In this document: piece after piece, positions 17,143 through 26,377 of the stretch
Position numbering within the stretch: the first letter of the stretch is position 1
Layout: each line of letters begins with the position of its first letter
Origin: Methyloceanibacter sp.
GTDB taxonomy: Bacteria; Pseudomonadota; Alphaproteobacteria; Rhizobiales; Methyloligellaceae
DNA length: 45,658 nucleotides
Reading direction: 5' to 3'
Assembly: GCA_018067145.1 (NCBI GenBank)
Contig: JAGPVD010000088.1
Span: 1-45,658, forward strand
The notes under the pieces: generated by a model
Databases searched by the model: none
What the model saw: the letters and a program-made list of their open reading frames with translations, nothing else
Told to the model about the DNA's origin: nothing
Made by a program: the position numbers and the translations under genes

Positions 17143-18123
17143 GTGCGGGTAATATTTCTCCTTTTGACTGTCGTTTGCCTCGGCATCCTTGCCGCGTTGC
17201 CGGGGTTGCCCCGCGCGTTTGCCGCGGAGCCGCCACGGGAAATTCCGGCGGACGTTCCGCCTTGGCTGCGGCCCCATGTCGGTACAGGCGACGCGCAAAT
17301 CGCGCCCGTGGTCTTGCAGCGCGCGCGTGGGCTGTATTTGGAAAAGGTGCGCGAAGGTAAGGCCAAGAATCCCTGCTACTTCGCCAAGGACGCGACGCGT
17401 CCCGCCGGAACGGGCCGCCGGTTTTATGTGATCTGCGAAGCCGACCAGAAATTTCGCGCGATCTCGTCGGGGCACGGCAATGGCCGCAAGTTGAGGGCTG
17501 CGAATTTCGCCAACGGCATTCGCTGCGCCAAGAATTTCAGCAATGCGGAGGGTTCCAAGCTGACCACCGGCGGCGCCTATGTGACCGCCGAAACCAGACC
17601 GTCTTTCAAAGGCTATTATCGCTCGCGGGGGAAACGTGTGCCGTTGGTCCGCTCGTTCTTGCAGTTCGAAGGGGAAGGCGACACCGCAAACGCCAGGGAG
17701 CGCGCCATCGGCGGGCATCCGGCCGTGTTGTTGCGGGCGCGGTGCCGTTACAAGGATTCGAAGAGCCCCTATGCGAACAAGGAGGGCTACGTTCCCTACG
17801 GGAAGCTGGTGAACTACAGCGCCGGGCGCAGCAATGGCTGCACCAGCTGGACGCCGTCGGACTCTAAAGAAATCTTCGAGATCGTGAAGGACAAGCCGAC
17901 GACGCTCTACGTCTATCCTGAATCAGGTGACATCGACGCCGTCGCGAAAGCCGTGAAGGCCGGCAAGTCGCCGTCGCGCGCGGGACTCTACTGGAACGCG
18001 TCGTGCTTGAGGGAAATCCGCGCTCCGAAATTTTGGCCGCAAGAAACGCTCGATCCCATCATCGCCAAATACCGGAAGGATCATCCGCCACGGCCATACC
18101 GGCCGTTGCCGATTTGCAAGTGA
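17143..18123 (+). CDS. Secreted YkuD_2-like murein L,D-transpeptidase
   Basis: 326 residues with a signal peptide (1-28, cleavage after AFA). The second half matches the murein L,D-transpeptidase family (PF13645 type): an N-x-A-R-E-R-x-x-G-G-H block with the probable catalytic H192, and GRSNGC with nucleophile C233. Such enzymes form or remodel 3-3 or lipoprotein cross-links in peptidoglycan, or act as L,D-carboxypeptidases. GTG at 17143 follows AGGAGA; an upstream ATG at 17098 overlaps guaA and would bury the signal peptide, so it is rejected. It starts 35 bp after guaA. Confidence 0.75.
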   Translation: MRVIFLLLTVVCLGILAALPGLPRAFAAEPPREIPADVPPWLRPHVGTGDAQIAPVVLQRARGLYLEKVREGKAKNPCYFAKDATRPAGTGRRFYVICEADQKFRAISSGHGNGRKLRAANFANGIRCAKNFSNAEGSKLTTGGAYVTAETRPSFKGYYRSRGKRVPLVRSFLQFEGEGDTANARERAIGGHPAVLLRARCRYKDSKSPYANKEGYVPYGKLVNYSAGRSNGCTSWTPSDSKEIFEIVKDKPTTLYVYPESGDIDAVAKAVKAGKSPSRAGLYWNASCLREIRAPKFWPQETLDPIIAKYRKDHPPRPYRPLPICK

Positions 18124-18151
18124 TGGCAACATTCGTCGGAGTGGGAGTAGG

Positions 18152-19678
18152 TCAGGCTTGATCGTTGGTTGCTTCATAGCTTTCACGTAATGCGCGCCGC
18201 AGAAGCTTGCCGTTCGGTCCCTTCGGCAGTGCGTCGACGCTTGTGTAGATGCGCGGGCATTTGTAGCGGGCGAGGCGGCCTGCGACGAAGCCTTCCAGGT
18301 CGCCCGTCTCGACCGGGCTGTTGGCGACATAGAACACAGCGATCACACTGGTGTCGGCCTTGACCTCAACTTCCACGGCGGCGCTTTCGAGGATTGCGGA
18401 ATGCCCGTTCAGCGCTGTCTCGACCTCAATGGGCGAGACGCGAACGCCGCCCGCATTCATCATGTCGTCGGCGCGGCCGAGATAGGTGAGCGCGCCGTCC
18501 TCGCCCATGCTCACAAGGTCACCGGTCAGGAACCATTCGTCGATAAATCGCGCACGAGTCTCTGCCTCGGCGCCCCAATAGCCCAGCATCAGCCCCTGAT
18601 CGCGCTGCGAGACGCCGAGAATGCCGGGCTCGTGCAATCCCACCGGCCCGTCCTCGCCGAGCACGGCGACGTGGCGGCCGTCTTGCGGATAGCCCAGCGT
18701 GCCGGGCGGGGCCGGATGCGCAGGCGCGCCGGAGACGAAGGTCGAGCATTCCGACATGCCGAACGCCTCATGGACCGGGGTGCCGGTCGCGCGCTCCCAA
18801 GCGGCGCTTGTGGCATCGGGCAGTTTCTCGCCGGCAGAGAGACCGTGGCGCAAATGCTTAAGAGGCGGCAGGTCCGTTCTGAGGAGCTGGCGGTAAATCC
18901 CCGGCGCGGCGGCAAAGATCGTGGCGTCGTGCTGCTGCATGAGAAGTCCGAGCTGCTCCGGCGTGACGCCATTTCCGGGGATCAGCGCCGTGGCGCCGCG
19001 CGTCCAGGGGTCCAAGAGCCCGGTGCCGAGGGTATAGGTCCAGTTAAACGCGCCGGCATGCAGTAGGCGGTCGCTCTCGGTGAGCCCATACCAGCCCTTA
19101 AACATCATCCGGCGCGCCCAGATCGCGCGATGGGCATGGGTGACCGCACGCGGTGTGCCGGACGTGCCAGAGGTGTAGACGATATAGCCGGGGCGGTCCG
19201 CGTCGCCCATGGCGTAGGCCGCCGGGGGCAGGTCAGCCATGGTGCGCATGGCTTCCGTGCGCAGAACGGGGCAGGGCGGGCTCGCGGGACACGCGAGGCC
19301 CTCTTCCGCCACGATCAGGCGCGGTGAGATGTCCTCGGCGATGGCGGTCACCTCGGGCTCGGTCAGAAGCGATGAGGTCGGCACCGGGATGATGTCGGCG
19401 GCGAGTGCGGCGAGATAGCAAATCGGGAATTCGATCGTGTTGCCGAGCCGCATGAGCAACCGGTCGCCGGGTTGCAAGCCCTGGGACAGAAATCCGCTCG
19501 CGGTCCCCAAGACAGCCGCTTCGAGCCGGGCATAGCTCCAATGTTCGGCGCCGTCCGGCGTGATCACGGCGAGCGCGGTCTTGGGCCCAAGCACGTCCGC
19601 GCGTCCAAGCACATAGGCCGCCAGATTGAAGGGTGCCGGGCAGGGCGGCGGTGCGCCTTGGTCGAAGATCGCGTGCAT
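18152..19678 (-). CDS. Acyl/aryl-AMP ligase (ANL superfamily)
   Basis: 508 residues, typical of acyl-CoA synthetases / AMP-forming ligases. The P-loop region (YTSGTSGTPRAV, about 185-196), the adenine-contact motif EAFGMSECS, the hinge LGRADDMMNAGGVRVSP and the C-terminal catalytic Lys (PKGPNGKLLRR) are present, so it should be active in forming an acyl-adenylate and probably a CoA thioester. The resemblance is to benzoate/4-chlorobenzoate-type ligases, but the substrate cannot be deduced. The start ATG at 19678 lies eight bases after the upstream methyltransferase stop, indicating an operon. Confidence 0.9.
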   Translation of the reverse strand: MHAIFDQGAPPPCPAPFNLAAYVLGRADVLGPKTALAVITPDGAEHWSYARLEAAVLGTASGFLSQGLQPGDRLLMRLGNTIEFPICYLAALAADIIPVPTSSLLTEPEVTAIAEDISPRLIVAEEGLACPASPPCPVLRTEAMRTMADLPPAAYAMGDADRPGYIVYTSGTSGTPRAVTHAHRAIWARRMMFKGWYGLTESDRLLHAGAFNWTYTLGTGLLDPWTRGATALIPGNGVTPEQLGLLMQQHDATIFAAAPGIYRQLLRTDLPPLKHLRHGLSAGEKLPDATSAAWERATGTPVHEAFGMSECSTFVSGAPAHPAPPGTLGYPQDGRHVAVLGEDGPVGLHEPGILGVSQRDQGLMLGYWGAEAETRARFIDEWFLTGDLVSMGEDGALTYLGRADDMMNAGGVRVSPIEVETALNGHSAILESAAVEVEVKADTSVIAVFYVANSPVETGDLEGFVAGRLARYKCPRIYTSVDALPKGPNGKLLRRALRESYEATNDQA

Positions 19679-19686
19679 GGTCCCCG

Positions 19687-20517
19687 CTAAGCCGCCCGCG
19701 CGCCGGTAAAGATGTGGACGCATGCGTCCATGCGGACAACACCGTCTTGTTGATGCTCTGAAAAGCGCGCCGTCAGGGATCGATGGACCTCATTGGCCGC
19801 CTCGTCCCCTGCTTCGGCAAGCAGATCGCCGACCGAAAAAGATGCGAGCGCGAATTGCGCTGCCTCTGCCGGCGCCATCCCGCCACCGATCGGGAGCGTT
19901 CCGCGCCAGTCATGCATGTCGAGATCGCCAAATCCCGCCTGATCGAGAAGAGCGAGCAACTTGCCGTCTTCGGCATAACGGAAGGGACCGGGCGCCTCGG
20001 GGTCGGGTGGTGGTATGTCGATGACTTCGGTCGCGACCTCACGGATGGTCGACATCCACGGATTTTCGACAGGACGCCCCCAGGCCGCGAAGGCAAACCG
20101 GCCATCCGGCGTGAGCCAGCGGGCTAGGTTGGCGAAGGCACTTGGCGGGTCGTCGTAGAACATGATGCCGAAACGCGAGAGCAATCGGTCAAAGGGCTCT
20201 TCCGGCGCGGGCGCTGTTCCCACGTCCGCAAGAGCGAAGGCGCATTCGTCGGACCGAACAGCAGCCGCTTCGATCAAGGCCGGCGAGATATCGAAGCCGT
20301 GAACAACGCTACCCGCCACGGCCCGGCGCGAAATTTTCAGCGTCGTCCCGCCGCCGCCGCAACCGATATCAGCGATCCTATAAGGCGCATCGAGACGGAG
20401 CGCCCGGATCAGCGGCTCGTCGACAGGCAGGAGCATTGCTTCCATGCCAGAGAGCTGCTTGCGCCATTTCTCGCCGCGCGCGGTGGCCCAGTCGGACGCT
20501 GCGGGGTTCTCGCTCAT
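19687..20517 (-). CDS. SAM-dependent class I methyltransferase
   Basis: 276 residues. Motif I is IADIGCGGGGTTLKIS (about 48-63), followed by VHGFDISPALIEAA (motif II) and a PFDRLLSRFGIMFYDDP stretch (post-motif with the usual acidic residue). The C-terminal region ends FSEHQQDGVVRMDACVHIFTGARAA, as in UbiE/COQ5-like and cyclopropane-type small-molecule methyltransferases. The substrate is unknown. The ATG at 20517 (MSENPAAS) is preceded by AGGAAAA. It is the first gene of a two-gene unit with the AMP ligase. Confidence 0.85.
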   Translation of the reverse strand: MSENPAASDWATARGEKWRKQLSGMEAMLLPVDEPLIRALRLDAPYRIADIGCGGGGTTLKISRRAVAGSVVHGFDISPALIEAAAVRSDECAFALADVGTAPAPEEPFDRLLSRFGIMFYDDPPSAFANLARWLTPDGRFAFAAWGRPVENPWMSTIREVATEVIDIPPPDPEAPGPFRYAEDGKLLALLDQAGFGDLDMHDWRGTLPIGGGMAPAEAAQFALASFSVGDLLAEAGDEAANEVHRSLTARFSEHQQDGVVRMDACVHIFTGARAA

Positions 20518-20579
20518 TATTGACTTTTCCTGCGGTGTTTTCTTCGGCAGTGTAGCGCGACGACACATGAGATAGGCGA

Positions 20580-20744
20580 ATGCGAAATTCCGAAGACATC
20601 ATCGACGCGTTTGCCTTTGCGCGCGAAATGCAGCCCGAAGTTCGCCACCGACGTCGCCTTAGGTCTAGGTCTTCGCGGAAAGTCCCTCTGGAACAATTGC
20701 TCCACAATTTGGTATTTGCAGATTGGGAGCGACTAAAACCATGA
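20580..20744 (+). CDS. Possible 54-residue ORF coupled to nnrU
   Basis: An ATG at 20580 opens a 54-codon frame (MRNSEDIIDAFAF...ADWERLKP) whose stop TGA overlaps the nnrU ATG as ATGA (20741-20744). The ribosome site before it is weak (AGGCGA). The product has an acidic amphipathic start, a central Arg-rich stretch and no membrane segment, and I recognise no family. The precise overlap is the sole positive evidence; a chance frame of this length is common in G+C-rich DNA. Confidence 0.33.
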   Translation: MRNSEDIIDAFAFAREMQPEVRHRRRLRSRSSRKVPLEQLLHNLVFADWERLKP

Positions 20745-21313
20745 CCTTGCTCATCGTCGGCATTGTTGCGTTCCTCGGACTCCATTTTCTGCCCGCGTTT
20801 CCCCATATGCGTGAGGGACTGATCGAGCGCGTCGGCAAGAACGCATATCGCGGCGTGTTCTCGCTCCTGTCGCTGGTGAGCTTCGCTCTGCTGGTGTGGG
20901 GTTTCGCGGTGGCGCCGGTCATTCAGGTTTGGACGCCACCGCCCTGGACCCGTTGGGTCGCGATCGTGCTGATGCTCCCAGCCTTCATCCTCTTGGTGGC
21001 GGCCTATGTGCCCGGGCAGATTAAGGCGCGGGTAAAAAATCCCTTCCTGATCGCCATCAAGATTTGGGCGCTCGCCCATTTGATCGCTAACGGAGATTTG
21101 GCCTCGATCATCCTGTTCGGCTCGTTCTTGGCCTATGCCGTCTGTGACCGGATCGCGCTTAAGCACCGCCAGCCGACCGCGCTGGTCGAGACGCCAGGCG
21201 CGGGTTCGGCGCGGAATGACATGATCGCGGTGGTTTTTGGAGTGCTGATCTTTGTGGTGTTTCTCATCTGGCTCCATCCGCTCCTGATTGGGCGTGCGGT
21301 TGTGCTGTCCTAA
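20741..21313 (+). CDS. NnrU-family membrane protein
   Basis: 190 residues with five to six hydrophobic helices. The conserved segments of the NnrU family (PF07298) are visible: GLHFLPAFPHMREGLIERVG near the start and the histidine-bearing IKIWALAHLIANGDLASIILFGSFL (about 101-125). Related proteins are linked to nitric-oxide/denitrification regulons and have a heme- or sterol-transforming relative in plants (Z-ISO). The molecular role here is unknown, and no denitrification genes are nearby. The ATG at 20741 has GGGAG about ten bases upstream; a TTG at 20723 is less likely. A terminator-like hairpin overlaps the stop. Confidence 0.85.
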   Translation: MTLLIVGIVAFLGLHFLPAFPHMREGLIERVGKNAYRGVFSLLSLVSFALLVWGFAVAPVIQVWTPPPWTRWVAIVLMLPAFILLVAAYVPGQIKARVKNPFLIAIKIWALAHLIANGDLASIILFGSFLAYAVCDRIALKHRQPTALVETPGAGSARNDMIAVVFGVLIFVVFLIWLHPLLIGRAVVLS

Positions 21314-21335
21314 AGCACACTAAGCGCCCCTTTTT
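21290..21335 (+). terminator. Rho-independent terminator-like hairpin after nnrU
   Basis: A two-part stem, GGGCG/CGCCC (21290-21294 with 21325-21329) outside and TGTGCT/AGCACA (21301-21306 with 21314-21319) inside, is followed by TTTTT (21331-21335). It spans the nnrU stop codon and should separate nnrU from panB. Confidence 0.5.
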
Positions 21336-21401
21336 GCGGTGCACAAATCCGTATATTTCTGTCATAAGATCATTAGAATTCCTGACCGCGAGGCTTGGAT
21401 C

Positions 21402-22262
21402 GTGTCGCAGAGCTTTGACGTAAAGCGGGTGACCGCACCAGATATCGCCAAGCGCAAAGGCAGCGCGCCGGTCGTGGCGTTGACTGCCTATCACGCGCAT
21501 ACGGCGCGGATCGTCGATCCCCATGTCGATATCATGCTGGTGGGCGATTCCCTTGGCATGGTGATGCACGGCTATGAGACGACCGTGCCGGTGCCCCTCG
21601 ACCTCATGATCATGCATGCCCAGGCCGTGGTGCGCGGCTCGAGCCAAGCGCTGGTCGTGGTCGATATGCCCTTTGGCACTTATGAAGAGAGCCCCGAGAT
21701 CGCCTTCCGCAATGCGGCGCGGGTGCTGAAAGAGACTGGCTGCGGCGCCATCAAGCTCGAAGGCGGCGTGCATATGGCGGAAACCATCAGCTATCTCACC
21801 AGCCGCGGCGTTCCGGTGATGAGCCATATCGGACTGACGCCCCAGGCGGTGAACGTCATCGGCAGCTTCCAGCCTCAAGGGCGGTACCGCTCGGAATGGG
21901 CGGCGTTCGAGGCGGACGCCCAGGCTGTCGCCGAGGCGGGGGCTTTTGCCGTCGTGCTCGAGGCGCTGGCCGAGTTACTCGCTGCGCGCATCACCAAACA
22001 GATTTCCATTCCGACTATCGGCATCGGCGCCTCGGCGGAATGCGACGGGCAGATCCTCGTGCTTGAGGACATGCTGGGGCTGTCGCCCCGCGTGCCGAAG
22101 TTCGTGAAGGAATACGCTCAGCTCGGTGGGGCCATCGAAGCCGCCGTTAAGGCTTATTCATCGGAAGTCCGCACACGTGCCTTCCCGTCTGACGCCAACA
22201 CCTATCCGATGGTCGAAGACGACGGCGAAGCCTCGAAAAAGCCAAAAATGACAGGCAGTTAG
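21402..22262 (+). CDS. panB: 3-methyl-2-oxobutanoate hydroxymethyltransferase PanB
   Basis: 286 residues. The first committed step of pantothenate/CoA synthesis: ketopantoate from 2-ketoisovalerate and methylene-tetrahydrofolate. TIM-barrel signatures [46 protein letters not shown] and SHIGLTPQ are in the expected order, with metal and substrate ligands in place. The GTG at 21402 is chosen: GAGG sits nine bases before it and the protein then starts just before the conserved region. The upstream GTG at 21339 would add 21 non-conserved residues. It probably has its own promoter after the nnrU terminator. Confidence 0.95.
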   Translation: MSQSFDVKRVTAPDIAKRKGSAPVVALTAYHAHTARIVDPHVDIMLVGDSLGMVMHGYETTVPVPLDLMIMHAQAVVRGSSQALVVVDMPFGTYEESPEIAFRNAARVLKETGCGAIKLEGGVHMAETISYLTSRGVPVMSHIGLTPQAVNVIGSFQPQGRYRSEWAAFEADAQAVAEAGAFAVVLEALAELLAARITKQISIPTIGIGASAECDGQILVLEDMLGLSPRVPKFVKEYAQLGGAIEAAVKAYSSEVRTRAFPSDANTYPMVEDDGEASKKPKMTGS

Positions 22263-22318
22263 CTCTTGGGGGCTGACGCGTGTTCCCAAACTTGCTGCAG
22301 TGTAGCAGGGCTTCAGCC

Positions 22319-22347
22319 TTGCGTGAGCAAGTGGCCTTCACTATACG
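22319..22347 (+). promoter_or_regulatory. Candidate sigma-70 promoter for the YfgM-like / bamB / der unit
   Basis: TTGCGT (22319-22324) and TATACG (22342-22347) are separated by exactly 17 bp. This is 79 bp before the YfgM-like start and after panB. It is the best promoter match in the panB-yfgM gap. Confidence 0.5.
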
Positions 22348-22425
22348 GCGGGGAGGAAGGGGCCGGCAGTTAGGGCCCTTGCCGCACCGTCCCTGTGTCA
22401 ACTTCAGTAAGAGCCCGCAAGCCCC

Positions 22426-23106
22426 ATGAGCGACAATAGTTTCTTTCGCGAGGTGGACGAAGCCGTCCGCCATGACAGGTTCAAGGCGCTCTGGGACAGA
22501 TACGGGGTCTACATCCTCGTCGGGGCCGCGCTCATTATTGCCGGCGTCGCCAGCTACAAAGGCTGGGTCTATTGGAGTGACCGCCAGGCGCAAGAGGCTG
22601 GCGCTGAGTTCACTCAAGCCCTGGCTCTAGAGACAGGCAGCGACGCGGAAAAGGCTCGCGACGCATTTGCATCACTGGCCGAAAGCGGCCCGAGCGGCTA
22701 CCGGGTGCTCGCGCGCTTCCAGCTTGCGGCAAACGAGGCCAAGGCCGGCGAAACCGACAAGGCCGTCGCCGCCTATGACACGCTTTCCGTCGACGGTAAG
22801 GTCGATCCAATTCTTCAAGGCCTCGCCACGGTGCGGGCCGCAGGCTTGAAGATCGACGACGCGGACTATGCGGAGATGGAGCGCCGGCTGAAGGGGCTTA
22901 TCGATACCAACAGCCCTTGGCGGTTCTCGGCGCGCGAACTGCTCGGCCTTTCGGCCTATTCGCACGGCGACTTGCCCGCGGCGCAGGAACAGTTCACCGC
23001 GCTCGTGAGTGATCAGGGAACGCCGCCAAATTTGCGGGAACGCGCCAACGTGTTGCTTGCGCTCATCGCTGGGAACATGGCGGCATCGGGCACCACGGCG
23101 AAATAG
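22426..23106 (+). CDS. YfgM-like tetratricopeptide membrane protein
   Basis: 226 residues. A short cytoplasmic N-terminus (about 1-24) precedes one membrane helix (about 27-48) and a periplasmic TPR-like domain. This is the architecture of YfgM, an accessory of the SecYEG translocon with PpiD. The order YfgM-like / bamB / der is conserved across proteobacteria and supports the call. The TPR units are degenerate, and I count three to four helical pairs. bamB starts 26 bp downstream. Confidence 0.85.
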   Translation: MSDNSFFREVDEAVRHDRFKALWDRYGVYILVGAALIIAGVASYKGWVYWSDRQAQEAGAEFTQALALETGSDAEKARDAFASLAESGPSGYRVLARFQLAANEAKAGETDKAVAAYDTLSVDGKVDPILQGLATVRAAGLKIDDADYAEMERRLKGLIDTNSPWRFSARELLGLSAYSHGDLPAAQEQFTALVSDQGTPPNLRERANVLLALIAGNMAASGTTAK

Positions 23107-23132
23107 CTGGCTAAGATATCGAAGGGTGGCTC

Positions 23133-24470
23133 GTGATCCGGGGTCAGAGACGGAGAAGAGGCAGTCGCCTTCTCGGCGCGACGCTCGCTGCCGCAATCGC
23201 CATGAGTTTTGGCGGATGCGGCGGTCCGCTTTCCGGCATCAAGAATCCGTTCGCCGAAAAGGAAGAAATTCTGCCGGGCGAGCGCATTGCCGTCATCACC
23301 GACCCCGGTCAGCTCAGCGCCGATCAAGTCTCTTCAGCACCAGTTTCGCTCCCGCCGGCGAGAGCCAATGCATCCTGGACGCAGCCTGGCGGCGTGGCGT
23401 CCAACAATCTCGGACACCTAGCGCTCAACGGCGCCTTAAGGCAGGTCTGGAGTGTCGACGCTGGCACCGGCTCCTCATCGCGCGGCCGGTTGAGTGCGGT
23501 GCCGCTCGTATCCGGGGGCAAAGTGTTCACGTTGGATGCGGCAGGGAACGTCTCGGCATTTTCCGCCGGCAGCGGCGCCAGGATCTGGAAGATAAGCCTG
23601 ACGCCCGAGGACGAGAGCAGCAAAGAAGGTTTCGGCGGCGGCTTAGCGATCGAGGGCAACCGGCTTTATGCCACCACCGGCTATGGCACCGTAGTCGCGC
23701 TCGATACGCGCAGCGGCACGGTCCAATGGAACAAGGCGCAGGGTGAGCCAATCCGCAACTCGCCCACGGTGGCGGGCGGCAAGGTCTACTTCGTTTCGAC
23801 GGACAACACGTTGCACGCTTTAGACGGGAACACCGGCCAACAGTTGTGGAAGGCGCGCGGCCTGCCACAAAGCGCGACGTTGCTCAGCAATGCGAGTCCG
23901 GCGGTCGCGAGCGGCCTTGTCGTGGCGCCATTTCCCGCCGGTGATGTTGCCGCGTTCCAAGCCGGCACTGGCAAGGCGGCGTGGAGCGACTCGCTGACCC
24001 GGACATCGGATACCTCAGCTTCCGGCATTCTCGGCGATCCGGCACGGCCCGTAATCGATCGCGGTGTCGTCTATGCCGTCAGTCACGGCGGCAGGATGAT
24101 TGCCACCTCGGCGTCCTCGGGCGCTCGCGTGTGGACGCGCAATCTCGCCAGTACGCAAATGCCGTGGGTTGCCGGGGAGAACATCTTCGTGGTCGACGTG
24201 ACCGGCAAGCTTGTGGCGCTCAACCGGAGCGACGGGAAGGTGCGCTGGATAAGAGACTTGCCGGAGAGTGCGCGCTGGAGCGGGCCGGTGTTGGCAGGTA
24301 GCCGTGTGTGGGTTGTTTCCGGGGACGGGCTGCTGGTAGGCGCCGATGCACGGACCGGAGCCCTGGGAAGTCAAATAGATCTCAATACGGACGTGTTCGT
24401 CACGCCCATTGTGGCTGGCGGCCGGATGTATATCCTAGCCGATGATGCCGACCTTATTGCTCTCAACTAA
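23133..24470 (+). CDS. bamB: Outer membrane assembly lipoprotein BamB
   Basis: 445 residues. An Arg-rich signal peptide ends in the lipobox-like SFGGC (C29), making an outer-membrane lipoprotein. The rest is an eight-bladed beta-propeller of PQQ-like repeats, recognisable as repeated G-x-x-x-A-L-D/N-x-x-x-G-x-x-x-W units, for example LYATTGYGTVVALDTRSGTVQW and VYFVSTDNTLHALDGNTGQQLW. It belongs to the BAM complex that folds beta-barrel proteins. It starts with GTG. The gene order upstream of der agrees with BamB rather than a quinoprotein enzyme. Confidence 0.92.
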   Translation: MIRGQRRRRGSRLLGATLAAAIAMSFGGCGGPLSGIKNPFAEKEEILPGERIAVITDPGQLSADQVSSAPVSLPPARANASWTQPGGVASNNLGHLALNGALRQVWSVDAGTGSSSRGRLSAVPLVSGGKVFTLDAAGNVSAFSAGSGARIWKISLTPEDESSKEGFGGGLAIEGNRLYATTGYGTVVALDTRSGTVQWNKAQGEPIRNSPTVAGGKVYFVSTDNTLHALDGNTGQQLWKARGLPQSATLLSNASPAVASGLVVAPFPAGDVAAFQAGTGKAAWSDSLTRTSDTSASGILGDPARPVIDRGVVYAVSHGGRMIATSASSGARVWTRNLASTQMPWVAGENIFVVDVTGKLVALNRSDGKVRWIRDLPESARWSGPVLAGSRVWVVSGDGLLVGADARTGALGSQIDLNTDVFVTPIVAGGRMYILADDADLIALN

Positions 24471-24525
24471 TCACGGGTGAGAGCGCGGATGGAACGTCCA
24501 TCCAATTTCCGCTCCGAATGAATTC

Positions 24526-25878
24526 ATGCCCTTCACTGTTGCCATCGTCGGACGGCCCAATGTCGGCAAGTCCACCCTGTTTAACCGGCTCGCAGGCAAG
24601 CGGCTGGCGCTTGTTGACGATCAGCCGGGGTTGACGCGGGACCGGCGGGACGTCGAGACGGAGATTGGCACATGCGCCGTCACGCTGGTCGATACCGCTG
24701 GCCTTGAGTCTGGGAGCGAAGGGCTGACGACGCGCATGCGTGAGCAGACTGAGGCAGCCGTCGAACAGGCCGATCTCATCCTCTTTCTCATCGATGCGCG
24801 GGCTGGCGTGATCGGCGCCGACAAAAGTTTTGCCGAGCTTGTGCGTAACTCCGGCAAGCCGGTCGTACTTGCAGCGAACAAGTCCGAAGGACGCGCGGCG
24901 GAAGCCGGGTTCTACGAAGCTTTCGAACTGGGACTCGGCGAGCCTTTGGCGATCTCCGCTGAACACGGCATTGGCATCGGCGAAGTGTCCGACGCCATCG
25001 AACAGGCTTGCCAGGAGAACGAGAATAATGCCGCAGGCGAGGACAACGCCGCGGAAGACGAGGGGCCCCATGCCCTACGTATCGCCATTGTCGGCCGACC
25101 GAATGTCGGCAAGTCCACGCTGGTCAACGCACTTCTCGGCGAGGAACGCATGATCACCGGGCCAGAGGCCGGGATCACGCGGGACGCCATCGCCTCGGAA
25201 GTAGAATGGGCCGGCAGGCCGTTGCGCGTATTCGATACTGCGGGGCTCAGGCGAAAAGTAAGGGTTGAGGGAAAGGCGGAGGAGCTTTCCGTCCGTGATA
25301 CGCTGAAGGCCATTCGTTTTGCCGAAGTGGTGATTTTGCTGCTCGATGCGGAGCAGCCCTTCGAGAAGCAAGACCTGCAGATTGCATCACTGATCGCCCA
25401 AGAGGGTCGGGCGCTCGTGATCGCCGTCAACAAATGGGACCTGGTGGTTGAGCGAGACAAGCGCCGCAATGAGCTGCGCGAGGCCTGCCAGCGGCTGTTG
25501 CCGCAAGTTAAAGGCGTAGCCCTGGTGCCGGCCTCTGCCGTGAGCGGCAGGGGGCTCGACAAAGTTATGAACGCGGTGCTCGCGGCCGATGAGCTATGGA
25601 ACCGACGGATACCAACCCATGCTTTGAACCAATGGCTTGCCGCTGCCACCGATGCGCATCCGCCGCCGGCGGCCTCGGGGCGCCGCGTCAGACTTCGCTA
25701 CATGACCCAAGCCAATGCCAGGCCGCCCACTTTCGTCGTGTTCTGTTCGCAGCCGAAGGCTCTGCCGGATTCCTATTCGCGCTATCTTGTGAATGGTCTG
25801 CGCGAGAGCTTCGATCTGCCTGGCGTTCCCATTCGGCTGAATATGCGTAAGGGCAAGAACCCATACGCCAAGGACTGA
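24526..25878 (+). CDS. der: Ribosome biogenesis GTPase Der (EngA)
   Basis: 450 residues with tandem GTPase domains and a KH-like domain. The first G1 is GRPNVGKST (8-16) and the second begins near residue 190. G3 motifs DTAGLE and DTAGLR and G4 motifs NKSE and NKWD are present. The first-domain NKSE deviates from the usual NKxD, a substitution seen in other alphaproteobacteria. Der acts in late 50S subunit assembly. The linker between the GTPase domains is acidic and Asn/Glu-rich (about 165-185). It starts 55 bp after bamB. Confidence 0.96.
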   Translation: MPFTVAIVGRPNVGKSTLFNRLAGKRLALVDDQPGLTRDRRDVETEIGTCAVTLVDTAGLESGSEGLTTRMREQTEAAVEQADLILFLIDARAGVIGADKSFAELVRNSGKPVVLAANKSEGRAAEAGFYEAFELGLGEPLAISAEHGIGIGEVSDAIEQACQENENNAAGEDNAAEDEGPHALRIAIVGRPNVGKSTLVNALLGEERMITGPEAGITRDAIASEVEWAGRPLRVFDTAGLRRKVRVEGKAEELSVRDTLKAIRFAEVVILLLDAEQPFEKQDLQIASLIAQEGRALVIAVNKWDLVVERDKRRNELREACQRLLPQVKGVALVPASAVSGRGLDKVMNAVLAADELWNRRIPTHALNQWLAAATDAHPPPAASGRRVRLRYMTQANARPPTFVVFCSQPKALPDSYSRYLVNGLRESFDLPGVPIRLNMRKGKNPYAKD

Positions 25879-25889
25879 GTAAGCGAGCT

Positions 25890-26366
25890 TTGGGAATCAC
25901 AGGCGCCATAAACACCGAGACGGAAGTCTTTTTCTACCATCTAGAGAACCGCTCGCTGGAGCAGGTGCTGCCGACGCTACTTGAGCGGTCGATTGAGCGT
26001 GGCTGGCGCGCGGTGGTGCAGGCGTCGAGCAAGGAGCGCGTCGAGGCGCTCAATACGGCGCTGTGGACTTTTCGCGAAGACAGCTTTCTGCCCCACGGGG
26101 ACTCCAGCGATGGGACGGCTGCGGCGCAGCCTATCTTTCTCACTGACGAAGAAGACAATCCTAATGACGCGTCGGTTCGTTTTCTGGTCGACGGGGCGAC
26201 GCTCGAAGATGCCGCGTCTTACGCGCGCGTCGTCCATGTGTTCGACGGACATGACGAGGACGCCGTCACGCGGGCCCGCAGCGCTTGGGCCGACGCCAAA
26301 GACAAGGGCTATGGGGTGAGCTATTGGCAGCAGGACGGCGACGGGCGCTGGCAGAAGAAGGCCTAA
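25890..26366 (+). CDS. holC: DNA polymerase III chi subunit HolC
   Basis: 158 residues. The chi subunit links the clamp loader to SSB. The conserved N-terminal FYHLENRSLEQVLPTLLERSIERGWRAVV, central WTFREDSFLPHG and Trp-Gln-rich end (VSYWQQDGDGRWQKK) are typical of alphaproteobacterial HolC. The only usable start near the conserved region is TTG at 25890, with a poor ribosome site; it begins 11 bp after der and may depend on coupling. The gene is convergent to the DUF3147 gene, with 11 bp between stops. Confidence 0.85.
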   Translation: MGITGAINTETEVFFYHLENRSLEQVLPTLLERSIERGWRAVVQASSKERVEALNTALWTFREDSFLPHGDSSDGTAAAQPIFLTDEEDNPNDASVRFLVDGATLEDAASYARVVHVFDGHDEDAVTRARSAWADAKDKGYGVSYWQQDGDGRWQKKA

Positions 26367-26377
26367 ACGCCCTTCGC

